64,000 nt of DNA, from positions 62,001-126,000 of the forward strand of contig NZ_JAHKPH010000011.1 in the NCBI RefSeq assembly GCF_018860385.1, in the 5' to 3' direction. Positions 33,241 to 41,264 of this stretch are shown here, piece by piece. This DNA is from Reinekea forsetii (GTDB taxonomy: Bacteria; Pseudomonadota; Gammaproteobacteria; Pseudomonadales; Natronospirillaceae). The translations under genes and the position numbers were made by a program. The notes under the pieces are model-generated. The model searched no databases, had not been told where the DNA came from, and saw only the letters and a program-made list of their open reading frames with translations. Within the stretch, counting starts at the first letter, position 1, and each line of letters starts with the position of its first letter.

Positions 33241-33771
33241 TTACTTTACCTCTCGTAAAAACCGCTCAATCTCCTTCCGACTCCCCAGCCTGATAAATTC
33301 GAAATTTTGCTCTTTACCTACTTGCTCCAGTTTCGTATATCGCTTTTTATTCTTCCAATAGGTCTTTAAAAACCAAACTAAAATCGAGTCAGTTGAAAAG
33401 AATGATTTCTTAATGCTTTCTCTATTTCCTGTTCCCGGCCAAAGTTCTTTTTTTGATACAGAGCGTAGTATGGTTCTTTTAAGCAACTGGCTAAAAGAAG
33501 TAAAAAGAGGCAGATCTATCCAAATGACGGTATCAACCTTTGGCCACTTAATGTGGTTGGTCCGAGTGAAATTACCGTCTAAAACCCACATAGGTTGGTC
33601 GGTCGCTTTATTTAGGTTGGCAAAAAATTCCTCATCGGATGGTTCCTGCCAATTCGGCTTCCAAAAAATTTCGTCCATTTGCAAATAGGGCACACCAAGC
33701 TTTTCAGATAATCGTTTCGAAAAAGTCGATTTACCGCTGCCGGTGGTACCGATGACGTTTATTCGTTTCAT
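33241..33771 (-). CDS. P-loop NTPase, adenylate-kinase/topology-modulation-protein-like
   Basis: The protein has 176 residues from the ATG at 33771; a codon upstream is also ATG, but MKRINVIGTTGSGKSTFSKRL is the natural start. It has a Walker A GTTGSGKST, QMDEIFWKPNWQEPSDEEF, WVLDGNFTRT and VIWIDLP, matching small kinase-like proteins often annotated DNA topology modulation protein (FlaR-like). The substrate is unknown. It sits as a single gene between two repeat blocks, with AT-rich coding unlike the repeats. Its stop lies within two bases of the repeat array. Confidence 0.8.
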   Translation of the reverse strand: MKRINVIGTTGSGKSTFSKRLSEKLGVPYLQMDEIFWKPNWQEPSDEEFFANLNKATDQPMWVLDGNFTRTNHIKWPKVDTVIWIDLPLFTSFSQLLKRTILRSVSKKELWPGTGNRESIKKSFFSTDSILVWFLKTYWKNKKRYTKLEQVGKEQNFEFIRLGSRKEIERFLREVK

Positions 33772-33879
33772 GTGCAATCGCTCATGTCGGGTATGGAAGG
33801 GCGAGCTAATTTACTTGAGGCCGCTTTTTATCGCAATAAGGAACGAGTGTTTTCGACGCAATTAAACCCATAAACCTGC

Positions 33880-33975
33880 TCGCAGATAGAAAAATCGGTT
33901 CTCCACAACGTTCCGAAACCCTCTACAAATAAGGTGCAGAAAATGTTTTGAACCTAACCGCAGCCCAAAACAACC
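33880..33975. repeat. Single diverged copy of the ~100-bp REP-containing unit
   Basis: CTCCACAACGTTCCGAAACC, then TCTACAAATAAGGTGC and a later ATGTTTTGAAC, repeat the order of motifs in the 32940-33240 array. The copy lies between the P-loop gene start and the mgtE stop. Confidence 0.75.
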
Positions 33976-35313
33976 CTAAGTCAACAACAACGCCCCCAAC
34001 CCTAAAAACGCCACAAACCCCACAATATCTGTCACCGTGGTTAGAACAACCGAACCCGATAAAGCGGGATCTAGTTTGAGTTTTTTAAGGGCTATTGGAA
34101 TGAGCGCTCCCGAAAGCGCGGCAGTCACTATGTTAACCAGTATGGCAAGGGAGATGACGAAGCCGATCATGAAACTGTCGAACCATGCTCCTGCAATGTA
34201 ACCTACAACAACCGCCCAGACGACTCCGTTAAATGCGCCAACTTGGAACTCTTTTTTTACCAGCGCCCATCGGTTTACTTCATTCACTTGTCCGAGTGCT
34301 AACCCTCTAATGACTAGAGTCAGTGTTTGGCTGCCAGCAATACCCCCCATACTGGCGACTACGGGCATAAGTACCGCTAAGGCGACAACCTGTTGCAATG
34401 TGGCCTCAAATAAACCAATAAACCAAGCGGCCGCAAATGCGGTAAGCAAGTTTATTCCTAGCCATAAAGCTCGATTTTTTGCAGCGGTTTTTACCGGTGA
34501 AAATAAATCTTCATCTTCGTCTAAACCGGCCGTTGCCATGAGGCGACCTTCGTAATAATCATTAACCAGCTCACTGGCCGTTCCTATATCGAGCCTGCCC
34601 AATAACGTTGAATTATCGTTCACGACTGGCAGTGCACTGTACCCGCTGTTTTGAACTTTAAGGCTTGCTTCTGTGGCATCATCGTTGGCATTAATTGTCG
34701 TAAAGTCTTCTTCGGCTATTTCAGCTAAGAGTAGGTGGTCGGGTGCACCGATGACGGAGCCAATTTTCACAGCGCCACGAAACCCGCCGGTACGACTGGT
34801 TAAAAATAAAGTGTCTACATATTCGGGCAGTTCACGTCTGAGTAAGCGCAGAGCATCTCTAACTTTTGCGTTTTGAGGTAAAGATAAAAAGTGGTGTCCT
34901 AGCCAATGCCCGGCCAGTGAATCTTCGTATTGCTGAGCGCCTTCATAATAATGACGTTGAATGTCATCCATGGCGCTTAGGGCGCGATCAATGAGTCGAT
35001 TCGGTAATGAATCGGATAACTCAACTAAGTCTTCCGCATCCATGCCTTTAAATAAAGCATCGAGTTCAATGAGCGACATTTCATCGATGAGAGCTTCACG
35101 TGGGTCTGCACGCATCTCTACCAATATGCCTAAGTGGTGCTCTTGGCTTATTTCAGACCAAGTGATTGAACGATCTTCTAGCGGCAACGATTCAAGCAAA
35201 GAGGCAACTTCAGCATACTCTTGTTGACCGAGTAAACGGGTAAGTGCTATTGGGTCTACCGCAGACGACAAGGTGCGTTCTTCTTCAAGGGTGATGTCGT
35301 CAATCATGCTCAC
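33976..35313 (-). CDS. mgtE: MgtE-type magnesium transporter
   Basis: The 445-residue protein has the MgtE order: an N-terminal helical domain (about 20-130, including DPREALIDEMSLIELDALFKGMDAEDLVEL), paired CBS domains (about 135-255), then five transmembrane helices from about 285. The pore motif appears in LMPVVASMGGIAGSQTLTLVIRGLALGQV. It carries Mg2+ (and possibly Co2+) into the cell, gated by Mg2+ on the cytoplasmic domains. No M-box leader was recognised in the 76 bp upstream gap. It is followed by repeats and preceded on the same strand by the B12 ABC genes. Confidence 0.92.
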   Translation of the reverse strand: MSMIDDITLEEERTLSSAVDPIALTRLLGQQEYAEVASLLESLPLEDRSITWSEISQEHHLGILVEMRADPREALIDEMSLIELDALFKGMDAEDLVELSDSLPNRLIDRALSAMDDIQRHYYEGAQQYEDSLAGHWLGHHFLSLPQNAKVRDALRLLRRELPEYVDTLFLTSRTGGFRGAVKIGSVIGAPDHLLLAEIAEEDFTTINANDDATEASLKVQNSGYSALPVVNDNSTLLGRLDIGTASELVNDYYEGRLMATAGLDEDEDLFSPVKTAAKNRALWLGINLLTAFAAAWFIGLFEATLQQVVALAVLMPVVASMGGIAGSQTLTLVIRGLALGQVNEVNRWALVKKEFQVGAFNGVVWAVVVGYIAGAWFDSFMIGFVISLAILVNIVTAALSGALIPIALKKLKLDPALSGSVVLTTVTDIVGFVAFLGLGALLLT

Positions 35314-35389
35314 AGCTCCAGATCAGGTTACTTAAAGTGTAAGGCAGACAATCAAAGTTGCAATGGCTATTACTGGGTTTACCAGAAAT

Positions 35390-36181
35390 TTAGTTGTGAA
35401 TACGTTTAGGCAGCACGGTGATTGTGCCAGAAATTGGATGTGGCGTGACTAAAATGGGTTGATCATACAATTGGCAGATTCTTTGTTCGGTGATCACTTC
35501 ATCTGGAGTATTCACTGCGATCAGCTTCCCTTTATCTAACAAAACCAATCGATCGCAAAAGGCGGCTGCGGTGTTTAAATTATGAAGCGCGACTAAGGTT
35601 GTAGTTCCCTGATTGCAACGCGCTCGAAGTAAGTTCATTAATTGGGTTTCGTGGCCAATATCTAAACTCGCGGTTGGTTCGTCTAGCAGTACCAAAGGCG
35701 TTTCTTGCAATAAAATACGAGCGAAATGCACCAGCTGAGTTTCACCACCGGACAGTTCGGTTAGTTTTCGTGACCAAAGGTTTTCAATGCCCAAATTATT
35801 GGCCAACTGTTTGGCTTTAGTCTGAGCTTCAAGTTTAGACATTTTACCGGCTTCAAGAGCGGCATTCGCCCCGAGTAGGATGGTTTCCTCTACGCTGAAT
35901 GGAAACGCCGATTCAGGGTACTGTGACAAATAAGCCATCTGTTGAGCGCGTTGATTGTGGTTAAACGAATCCGTGTCTTTACCGTTTAACCGAATATGGC
36001 CGGCATCTTTTTTATAAAACTCAATCATGCATTTTAGCAGTGTACTTTTGCCGGCACCATTTGGACCGATAATGCCAATGAGTTCACCCGCTTGGATGGC
36101 AAAGTTAATGTCTTCTAATAGGGTGTGACCCGACTTAGAAAATTGAAGTGAATTAACCTCTAAAAATGCTTGCTGGTTCAT
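35390..36181 (-). CDS. btuD: Vitamin B12 ABC transporter ATP-binding protein (BtuD-type)
   Basis: This 263-residue FecE/BtuD-type ATPase has Walker A GPNGAGKSTLLK (about 38-49), signature LSGGETQLVHFARIL, Walker B PLVLLDEPTASLD and switch His LVALHNLNTA. Alone, it could belong to a siderophore or haem importer. The cobalamin riboswitch in front of the operon indicates vitamin B12. Its ATG overlaps the btuC stop (ATGA). Confidence 0.87.
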   Translation of the reverse strand: MNQQAFLEVNSLQFSKSGHTLLEDINFAIQAGELIGIIGPNGAGKSTLLKCMIEFYKKDAGHIRLNGKDTDSFNHNQRAQQMAYLSQYPESAFPFSVEETILLGANAALEAGKMSKLEAQTKAKQLANNLGIENLWSRKLTELSGGETQLVHFARILLQETPLVLLDEPTASLDIGHETQLMNLLRARCNQGTTTLVALHNLNTAAAFCDRLVLLDKGKLIAVNTPDEVITEQRICQLYDQPILVTPHPISGTITVLPKRIHN

Positions 36182-37227
36182 GCCAAGCGCCCGTATTTTT
36201 GATAGCGAATGATAAGATAAATAAAATAGGCGCCACCTACCACGGCCGTAATAATACCTACTTTAATTTCGTAGGGCGGCATAATGGTTCGTCCGAGTAA
36301 GTCGGCCAGCAGTATAAACATAGCACCTACGTAAGCCGACATGGGGAGGAGGATTTTATGGTTAGGACCGACAATCAGCCGAACCAAGTGGGGCACCATT
36401 AGCCCGATAAACCCAACAGGGCCGGCAATAGAAATCGCCAAGGCAGTGAGCACTGAAGATAAAATGAGTATCAGCTTGCGAGAGCGTTGTACATTTAAAC
36501 CCATGCCATGCGCATTTTCTTCACCCAGTGAAAGTAAATTCAGTGCTTGAGCTTTGCTGAATAAAAAGGCCGACATAACAATAATAAAAGGTGCTGGCCA
36601 TAAACTGTGTTGCCACATGCGTCCTTCTAATCCACCCATGGTCCAAAATACATATTGGCTCACTTCATATTGTGCGGCGATAAGCAAAAGTGCCGACGTT
36701 GCCCCAGAGAGCAAAGACGAAATAGCCAAGCCAGTGAGAATGATAAAAAGCAATTGCTGGGTACTCGCAATTCGGATAGAAATAACATACACCAATGCCG
36801 CGGTAGCCATTGCTCCGGCCACAGACAACCCAGGTAAGAACAACGGGTGAACTAGGCTTAAACCAGAGGTGATTGCGATGACCGCGCCTAAGCTACTGCC
36901 AGCGCTAATGCCTAAAACATTTGGGCTTGCTAATGGGTTTCGAAACAACCCTTGCATGGCGGCGCCCGCTAAAGCTAATGCACTACCAGCCAATATAGCG
37001 GCAAATGCCCGAGGCAAACGAATGTGCATGAGGATGGCATTTGTTTTCGGATATAAAGTTTGCGCCTGCTCAGATTGATTAAGCAATGTGAGTTTAATGA
37101 CTTGCAGCGTTTCTATAAATGGCAACGGCACGGAGCCCAGCGCGAGGTAAAGTAATACCACCACCGGTGCCAGTAAGCTCAACCAAATAGTTGAGCTTTT
37201 TCGAATCGCTGCGTGAGCTCGAATCAT
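36178..37227 (-). CDS. btuC: Vitamin B12 ABC transporter permease (BtuC-type, FecCD family)
   Basis: The 349-residue permease has about ten hydrophobic helices and FecCD-family motifs: LPRAFAAILAGSALALAGAAMQGLFRNPLASPNVLGISAGSSLGA and GFIGLMVPHLVRLIVGPNHK. It is the membrane subunit of the BtuCDF complex. The start at 37227 is 6 bp after the btuF stop. The permease is placed in the B12 route by the riboswitch ahead of btuF. Confidence 0.88.
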   Translation of the reverse strand: MIRAHAAIRKSSTIWLSLLAPVVVLLYLALGSVPLPFIETLQVIKLTLLNQSEQAQTLYPKTNAILMHIRLPRAFAAILAGSALALAGAAMQGLFRNPLASPNVLGISAGSSLGAVIAITSGLSLVHPLFLPGLSVAGAMATAALVYVISIRIASTQQLLFIILTGLAISSLLSGATSALLLIAAQYEVSQYVFWTMGGLEGRMWQHSLWPAPFIIVMSAFLFSKAQALNLLSLGEENAHGMGLNVQRSRKLILILSSVLTALAISIAGPVGFIGLMVPHLVRLIVGPNHKILLPMSAYVGAMFILLADLLGRTIMPPYEIKVGIITAVVGGAYFIYLIIRYQKYGRLA

Positions 37228-37232
37228 CGTTG

Positions 37233-38159
37233 TTACTCGATGTCTGAATGAACCTTATTGACGACGTAAGATAAAGTATCGGCAATGTATTGGCTGTAGG
37301 TGCCGCGTAGGTTTTCAGGTACGGCATAAATACGGTTGTTTCTTACGGCCGCGACATCTTTCAAGGCGGGGTCATTTTTAACTGAATTCATAAACTGCTC
37401 TGCACCTTTATCATCACCATAGATCCAGCCTGGCAAAAATAAAATGTCAGGGTTAATCTCAAGAATGAGCTCTTTCGACATCGTTACTTGGCCATAACTA
37501 CCTTGCTCAAAACGTGCTGCAGCGTTTTCAATACCGGCGGCTGTAACCAATGCATGCCAAGTAGAATCTACTCCGCTAGATGTACCCCAGGTGTTGTAAT
37601 CTAGAGCGACCAATTCAGCGTTTTTAATGTCTTGGATTTTGGTATTCAATGCTGCCATGTTTTGATTCATGTTTGCGAGCAATTGTTCACCTTGCTCAGT
37701 GGCATCGACAATTTGACTGATCTTTTTAATTTCGGCCTGAATGGCTTCAATAGTGAAAGGCGTATTCACTAAATAAACAGTGATGCCTGCCTGCTTAATT
37801 TGCTCGACAACACCCGCGTCACTCCAGTTGGCGGCAAATACAATATCAGGATAGTTCGATAGAATTTGTTCGACATTCAGACCCATTAAGGCAACGCCTT
37901 TAGGAAGCTTGTCGGCAATGTTTGAGAAATTAGCATCGTTTGCAATATCAGAAATACTGCTTAACTTAGATGGGCTTAAAATTTCACTGAAAATTTCATC
38001 GGTAAATAACGTTTTAGATGAAATGCGCTCCGGTGCTTTTTGTAAGGTGATGGTGTTACCCATGCCATCAGTCACCGTTAAAGGGTAGTCAGTTGCAAAA
38101 ACAAGGGAAGAGAATAGGCTTATAGAAATTACAATCAGAGTACGAAACAAAGTTGGCAT
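37233..38159 (-). CDS. btuF: Vitamin B12 ABC transporter substrate-binding protein (BtuF-type)
   Basis: The 308-residue periplasmic protein has a signal peptide (MPTLFRTLIVISISLFSS..., cleavage near FA, residue 22). It has a class III binding-protein fold joined by one long helix: YPLTVTDGMGNTITLQKAPERI, LNVEQILSNYPDIVFAA, and ILEINPDILFLPGW. It delivers cobalamin or a corrinoid to BtuCD. It is the first gene after the cobalamin riboswitch. No TonB-dependent BtuB receptor is in the window. Confidence 0.86.
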   Translation of the reverse strand: MPTLFRTLIVISISLFSSLVFATDYPLTVTDGMGNTITLQKAPERISSKTLFTDEIFSEILSPSKLSSISDIANDANFSNIADKLPKGVALMGLNVEQILSNYPDIVFAANWSDAGVVEQIKQAGITVYLVNTPFTIEAIQAEIKKISQIVDATEQGEQLLANMNQNMAALNTKIQDIKNAELVALDYNTWGTSSGVDSTWHALVTAAGIENAAARFEQGSYGQVTMSKELILEINPDILFLPGWIYGDDKGAEQFMNSVKNDPALKDVAAVRNNRIYAVPENLRGTYSQYIADTLSYVVNKVHSDIE

Positions 38160-38194
38160 ACGAAAGGCTCCTGCATGGCGCGTACAGATTAAAA

Positions 38195-38345
38195 TAAATT
38201 GTTTACTTTTTAGCTCTGGCTTACGCTATTTAAAGCGCTTACAGTGGCGCGACCGCTGCGGACTTACACCGCATTCCAAAAAGCAGGGGCATTTGACGCT
38301 CAATTGGCTTAAAAGTCAATCAATTAAAGCCGTCAACCTTGTCCG
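38195..38345 (-). ncRNA. Cobalamin riboswitch (AdoCbl/B12 element) controlling btuFCD
   Basis: On the minus strand the core reads GCGGTGTAAGTCCGCAGCGG, then TCGCGCCACTGTAAGCG (38236-38272), which contains the B12 box GCCACTG. AGCCAGA follows about 20 bases later (near 38215). Upstream arms ending in TGCCCCTGC lie near 38290. These are the conserved parts of cobalamin riboswitches and lie 35 bp to about 185 bp before btuF. Ligand binding would turn off btuFCD when B12 is plentiful. Outer boundaries are approximate. Confidence 0.92.
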
Positions 38346-38381
38346 CAAGCTGTACATCATTCAGTTAAGGTAAGTGAATAA

Positions 38382-38918
38382 ATGAAATACTCCGGTGATA
38401 TTGATGAGCTTTGTTACCCATTTATATACGAACAATCCAGTGTGTGCGATTTTGAAATACTAACCGATGAGCTTTGTACGCTGGTAGGGCTAGCCGGCTG
38501 TGCCTGTGATGAGGCGAGCCAGGATATCGCGGAAGATCTATTTGCATTACAGCCAAAAATATTTGATCTAAATGGGTCAATACGAGGTAAATGCGCCATT
38601 ACCGAAGCCGATATTGACCAATTAAAAGATCGCTATCATCACTTTTTATCTTTATTGACGGGTGAGAAAAAAGTGTTTGTTTTACCTAGAGGTAGGGGGG
38701 CTTGTATTCAATTGCATCAAGCACGGAGTGTTTCTAAAAAAGCCATTCGTATGCTGGTGAAAGCAGAGCAAGAAGGTCAAACACTTCCCGATACCCTGCA
38801 TCGCTATGCGAACTTACTGACAAATTACTTTTTTGCTTTAACGTTAGTGATCAATGAACGTGGTGGGGTTATCGAGCCTGAATACACCAGTAATAACTAT
38901 AAGCTCAAAGTAAAATAA
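38382..38918 (+). CDS. Degenerate PduO-type ATP:cob(I)alamin adenosyltransferase homologue
   Basis: The 178-residue protein resembles PduO-type adenosyltransferases from about residue 26 on. It has the DEL motif (LTDELCTLVGLA), a helix ending in DLFALQPKIFDLNG, FVLPRGRGACIQLHQARSVSKKA where active enzymes read F-I-L-P-x-G and ARxVCRRAER, and NLLTNYFFALTLVIN. The N-terminal ATP loop (T-R-x-G-D-x-G) is not present; only SGDID remains. The Arg and Glu expected in the RRAE block are Lys and Ile. It may be a corrinoid-binding or chaperone derivative rather than an enzyme. It faces btuFCD across the cobalamin riboswitch. Confidence 0.7.
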   Translation: MKYSGDIDELCYPFIYEQSSVCDFEILTDELCTLVGLAGCACDEASQDIAEDLFALQPKIFDLNGSIRGKCAITEADIDQLKDRYHHFLSLLTGEKKVFVLPRGRGACIQLHQARSVSKKAIRMLVKAEQEGQTLPDTLHRYANLLTNYFFALTLVINERGGVIEPEYTSNNYKLKVK

Positions 38919-39012
38919 CCTTGTGATTTATCGGGTCTTTTTTCTAATAGCACGTGATACAATTTCCCACTAATGACGTATTGTTATATATAAATCAAGA
39001 TAGGAACACCGA

Positions 39013-39654
39013 ATGTCTCTGACACCTGAAGCGGCAAGCGTAAAAGAAGCGTTGATTAAAGCTGGCCTAGAAACACCAATGGTCGAGCAAACGCTGACAC
39101 AGAGCCAGCAGCAAGCTCAAATTGAGCAGCATATGGCCGAAGTGATGAAAGTATTAGCGCTTGACCTTAGCGATGATAGCTTGGCCGATACGCCCAAGAG
39201 AATTGCTAAAATGTACGTTCAGGAAATCTTTTCAGGGCTTGATTACAAGCATTTCCCAAAAATCACCCTCATTGAAAACAAAATGGCCGTTCAGGAGATG
39301 ATTCGGGTCAGTGAAATAGACCTAACCAGCACGTGTGAGCACCATTTTGTCACTATTGATGGCGTTGCTGATGTCGCTTATATTCCGAAAGAACGCATTA
39401 TTGGGTTGTCTAAAATTAATCGCATTGTGCGCTTTTTTGCCCAACGGCCACAAGTGCAAGAGCGGCTAAATCAACAAGTACTCATTGCCTTGCAAGTGCT
39501 TTTAGGTACGCCCGATGTAGCCGTTAGACTCAAAGCCGTTCACTACTGTGTTAAAGCACGTGGCGTAATGGACAGCTCGTCGAATACTGAAACACTTGCC
39601 TTAGGTGGTAGTTTCCAAACCGACAAAGACCTGCGTCGCGACTTTGTTAGGTAG
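39013..39654 (+). CDS. folE: GTP cyclohydrolase I (FolE)
   Basis: The 213-residue protein is FolE type [46 protein letters not shown] (zinc-ligand Cys and active-site His) and [37 protein letters not shown] completes the zinc site. It makes dihydroneopterin triphosphate from GTP. The N-terminal ~30 residues are a Gln/Ser-rich extension. It converges with folX and overlaps it by 8 bp. With folX and folM it suggests tetrahydromonapterin production as well as folate. Confidence 0.95.
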   Translation: MSLTPEAASVKEALIKAGLETPMVEQTLTQSQQQAQIEQHMAEVMKVLALDLSDDSLADTPKRIAKMYVQEIFSGLDYKHFPKITLIENKMAVQEMIRVSEIDLTSTCEHHFVTIDGVADVAYIPKERIIGLSKINRIVRFFAQRPQVQERLNQQVLIALQVLLGTPDVAVRLKAVHYCVKARGVMDSSSNTETLALGGSFQTDKDLRRDFVR

Positions 39655-40003
39655 TTGTTTCAAGCGTTAGTGATACCGAGTCGGCAAAGCGCAGAGCATG
39701 GGGTTTGTCGACCGTCACCTTTGCATAATGAATGCTTGGATGTTCCCGTGCTATATCCAGTAAGTCGGCTGTGAGTTTTTCTAACAGTTTAAATTTCCCT
39801 TCTTCTACCAGTGCAATCATTCGTTTGGTTATGGTTTTGTAGTTAACCGCATTCTCTTGATCGTCTGTTGTCATCGCTAAATCTGCAGGGTAATGAATCT
39901 CAGCATTAATGATGACATCTTGCTGTTTTTCGAGTTCTTCAGGGTTAAATCCAATATAAGTGCGAAGTCGCAGATTTTTAATATTTATAATTGCGTTATG
40001 CAT
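39647..40003 (-). CDS. folX: Dihydroneopterin triphosphate 2'-epimerase (FolX)
   Basis: The 118-residue protein lines up over its whole length with E. coli Fol[60 protein letters not shown], and [17 protein letters not shown]. The conserved acid and Lys in the DHNA-aldolase-fold active site are present. It epimerises dihydroneopterin triphosphate to dihydromonapterin triphosphate. FolB aldolase is the related alternative, made unlikely by the FolX-specific sequence and the neighbouring folM. folM lies upstream on the same strand with a 9-bp gap. Confidence 0.92.
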   Translation of the reverse strand: MHNAIINIKNLRLRTYIGFNPEELEKQQDVIINAEIHYPADLAMTTDDQENAVNYKTITKRMIALVEEGKFKLLEKLTADLLDIAREHPSIHYAKVTVDKPHALRFADSVSLTLETTT

Positions 40004-40012
40004 GAATGCTTC

Positions 40013-40720
40013 CTAACGGTTCATTTTAACAGAGCGACCGCCATCAACTGCATGGCTTGCTCCTGTTACAAATGGGTTTTTGATAATAAAGTCGATTGTT
40101 TGAGCAATGGGTGAAAAACCAGCTTCTATAGGAATAAGGCTGTTGTTGAGCACTGCCAGTTTATCTTCGTCGCTGTGATTGGGTAGAAATTTCAAGGGCC
40201 CTGGTTGAATGCTATTAACACGAATATTAGGCGCGTATTTTGCCGCATAGCTTTTCATCAGGCTCTCTAAACCGGCTTTAGTGGCGCTGTATAAACCAAA
40301 CTCTGGATGTGGCGTTTGAGCGTAAATATCCGTCATATGCACAATATTGGCATTGTTCGAGCGGGACAACGCATCAAAACACAATTCGTTCAGTAGTGCA
40401 GGCAAACGCATATGTACCTGGTAAAGTTGATCAAAAAAGTGCATTAAATCGGCTTGATGATGCACGTCTTTATCGAATAGCGAGGCGTTGTGCACTAAAA
40501 GGTCGATGGTTTGGTCTTGCAACGCTCGTGTGGCTTCGGTGAGGTTTTCTTCATCGCAATAGTCCACTTCGATAATCGTCAGTTGATCACAGGCTAATGC
40601 CGCCAAGCTTGAACTCTTTTCTCGGCTTAATGCCGTTACAAACCAGCCTAAATTTAAAAAATGCTCAGTGAGATACAGCCCTAGTCGACGGCTCCCCCCA
40701 GTGATTACAGCATGTTTCAT
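40013..40720 (-). CDS. folM: Dihydromonapterin reductase (FolM)
   Basis: From the ATG at 40720 the protein has 235 residues; an upstream ATG at 40741 would add seven atypical residues. It is a short-chain dehydrogenase with ITGGSRRLGLYLTEHF as the cofactor loop (Gly-rich, Arg-Arg favouring NADPH). LLVHNASLFDK, YSATKAGLESLMKSYAAKYAP (catalytic Tyr/Lys) and FVTGASHAVDGGRSV follow. It reduces dihydromonapterin to tetrahydromonapterin. It is cotranscribed with folX, which supports the specific name over generic SDR or pteridine reductase. Confidence 0.9.
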   Translation of the reverse strand: MKHAVITGGSRRLGLYLTEHFLNLGWFVTALSREKSSSLAALACDQLTIIEVDYCDEENLTEATRALQDQTIDLLVHNASLFDKDVHHQADLMHFFDQLYQVHMRLPALLNELCFDALSRSNNANIVHMTDIYAQTPHPEFGLYSATKAGLESLMKSYAAKYAPNIRVNSIQPGPLKFLPNHSDEDKLAVLNNSLIPIEAGFSPIAQTIDFIIKNPFVTGASHAVDGGRSVKMNR

Positions 40721-40813
40721 TTCAAAAGCCCTTCCGTTCATTCGACCTCGATGTTAAACCTAAGAAGTGTGGAAAGGAAGAAAGCTTTGCAGCAAAAACG
40801 CGTAAAGCCCTTG

Positions 40814-40837
40814 CTATATCAATATATATTGATATAG
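40814..40837. promoter_or_regulatory. Perfect 24-bp palindrome upstream of folM
   Basis: CTATATCAATAT followed immediately by its exact reverse complement gives 24 bp with no mismatch, 94 bp before the folM start. A cruciform or a dimeric-regulator operator are both possible. The core is A/T only apart from a C and G on each side. Confidence 0.6.
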
Positions 40838-40861
40838 TTATCCGCGAACCGCTCATTTAAT

Positions 40862-40935
40862 GTGTCACTTGCAGGCGGTATATAAAATTAGCTAAAGAGC
40901 ACTCGGTAGCCTACCGAAAGCCTTGCCAGTGACAC
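40862..40935. repeat. Nested inverted repeats in the leader of the small gene at 40949
   Basis: GTGTCACT (40862-40869) pairs with AGTGACAC (40928-40935), and inside them TCGGTAG-C-CTACCGA (40903-40917) forms a 7-bp stem. Outer and inner arms together could fold as one RNA or DNA structure ahead of the ATG at 40949. Confidence 0.5.
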
Positions 40936-40948
40936 TCAGTGAGGTTTT

Positions 40949-41206
40949 ATGAGCATAGTGTCTTCTTTTATTTGTACCGCATTAAATTTATCACCCCAGA
41001 ATTTGGAAGTTCGTCTAGCCGAGCTTGTCGAGCAATGCCCAGTGGCTCAAGGCTTAGTCGACTCTATAAGCCCTTTTTTACTCGCAGACCCAGCAGTACA
41101 GGACGATCTTTGGCGTTTCAGTTTGGCGTTTGACTTACCGCATGCTCTCGTCTGTGAGAGTTATTGGTTAGAGCAAAAGGCGCAAACTCATCGGAAGGTA
41201 GGGTGA
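40949..41206 (+). CDS. Small protein of unknown function (85 residues)
   Basis: ATG at 40949 follows GTGAGG at normal spacing. The protein has 85 residues, is hydrophilic to mildly amphipathic and has no signal peptide or membrane segment (LEVRLAELVEQCPVAQGLVDSI; LLADPAVQDDLWRFSLAFDLPHAL). It has three cysteines without a metal-binding pattern. Its frame overlaps a shorter frame starting 10 bp earlier, which lacks a ribosome site. It lies 58 bp before the TauE/SafE permease gene on the same strand. No family is recognised. Confidence 0.55.
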   Translation: MSIVSSFICTALNLSPQNLEVRLAELVEQCPVAQGLVDSISPFLLADPAVQDDLWRFSLAFDLPHALVCESYWLEQKAQTHRKVG

Positions 41207-41264
41207 CGTTAGTTGAATAAATGGCGTAAAGTACGCCTTTGGGTTGTAAAAATGAGTTGTATTT

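Noticed and set aside
40939-41133. 64-codon frame overlapping the 85-residue gene
   Set aside because: It starts with GTG inside the ribosome site of the 40949 gene and has no ribosome site of its own.
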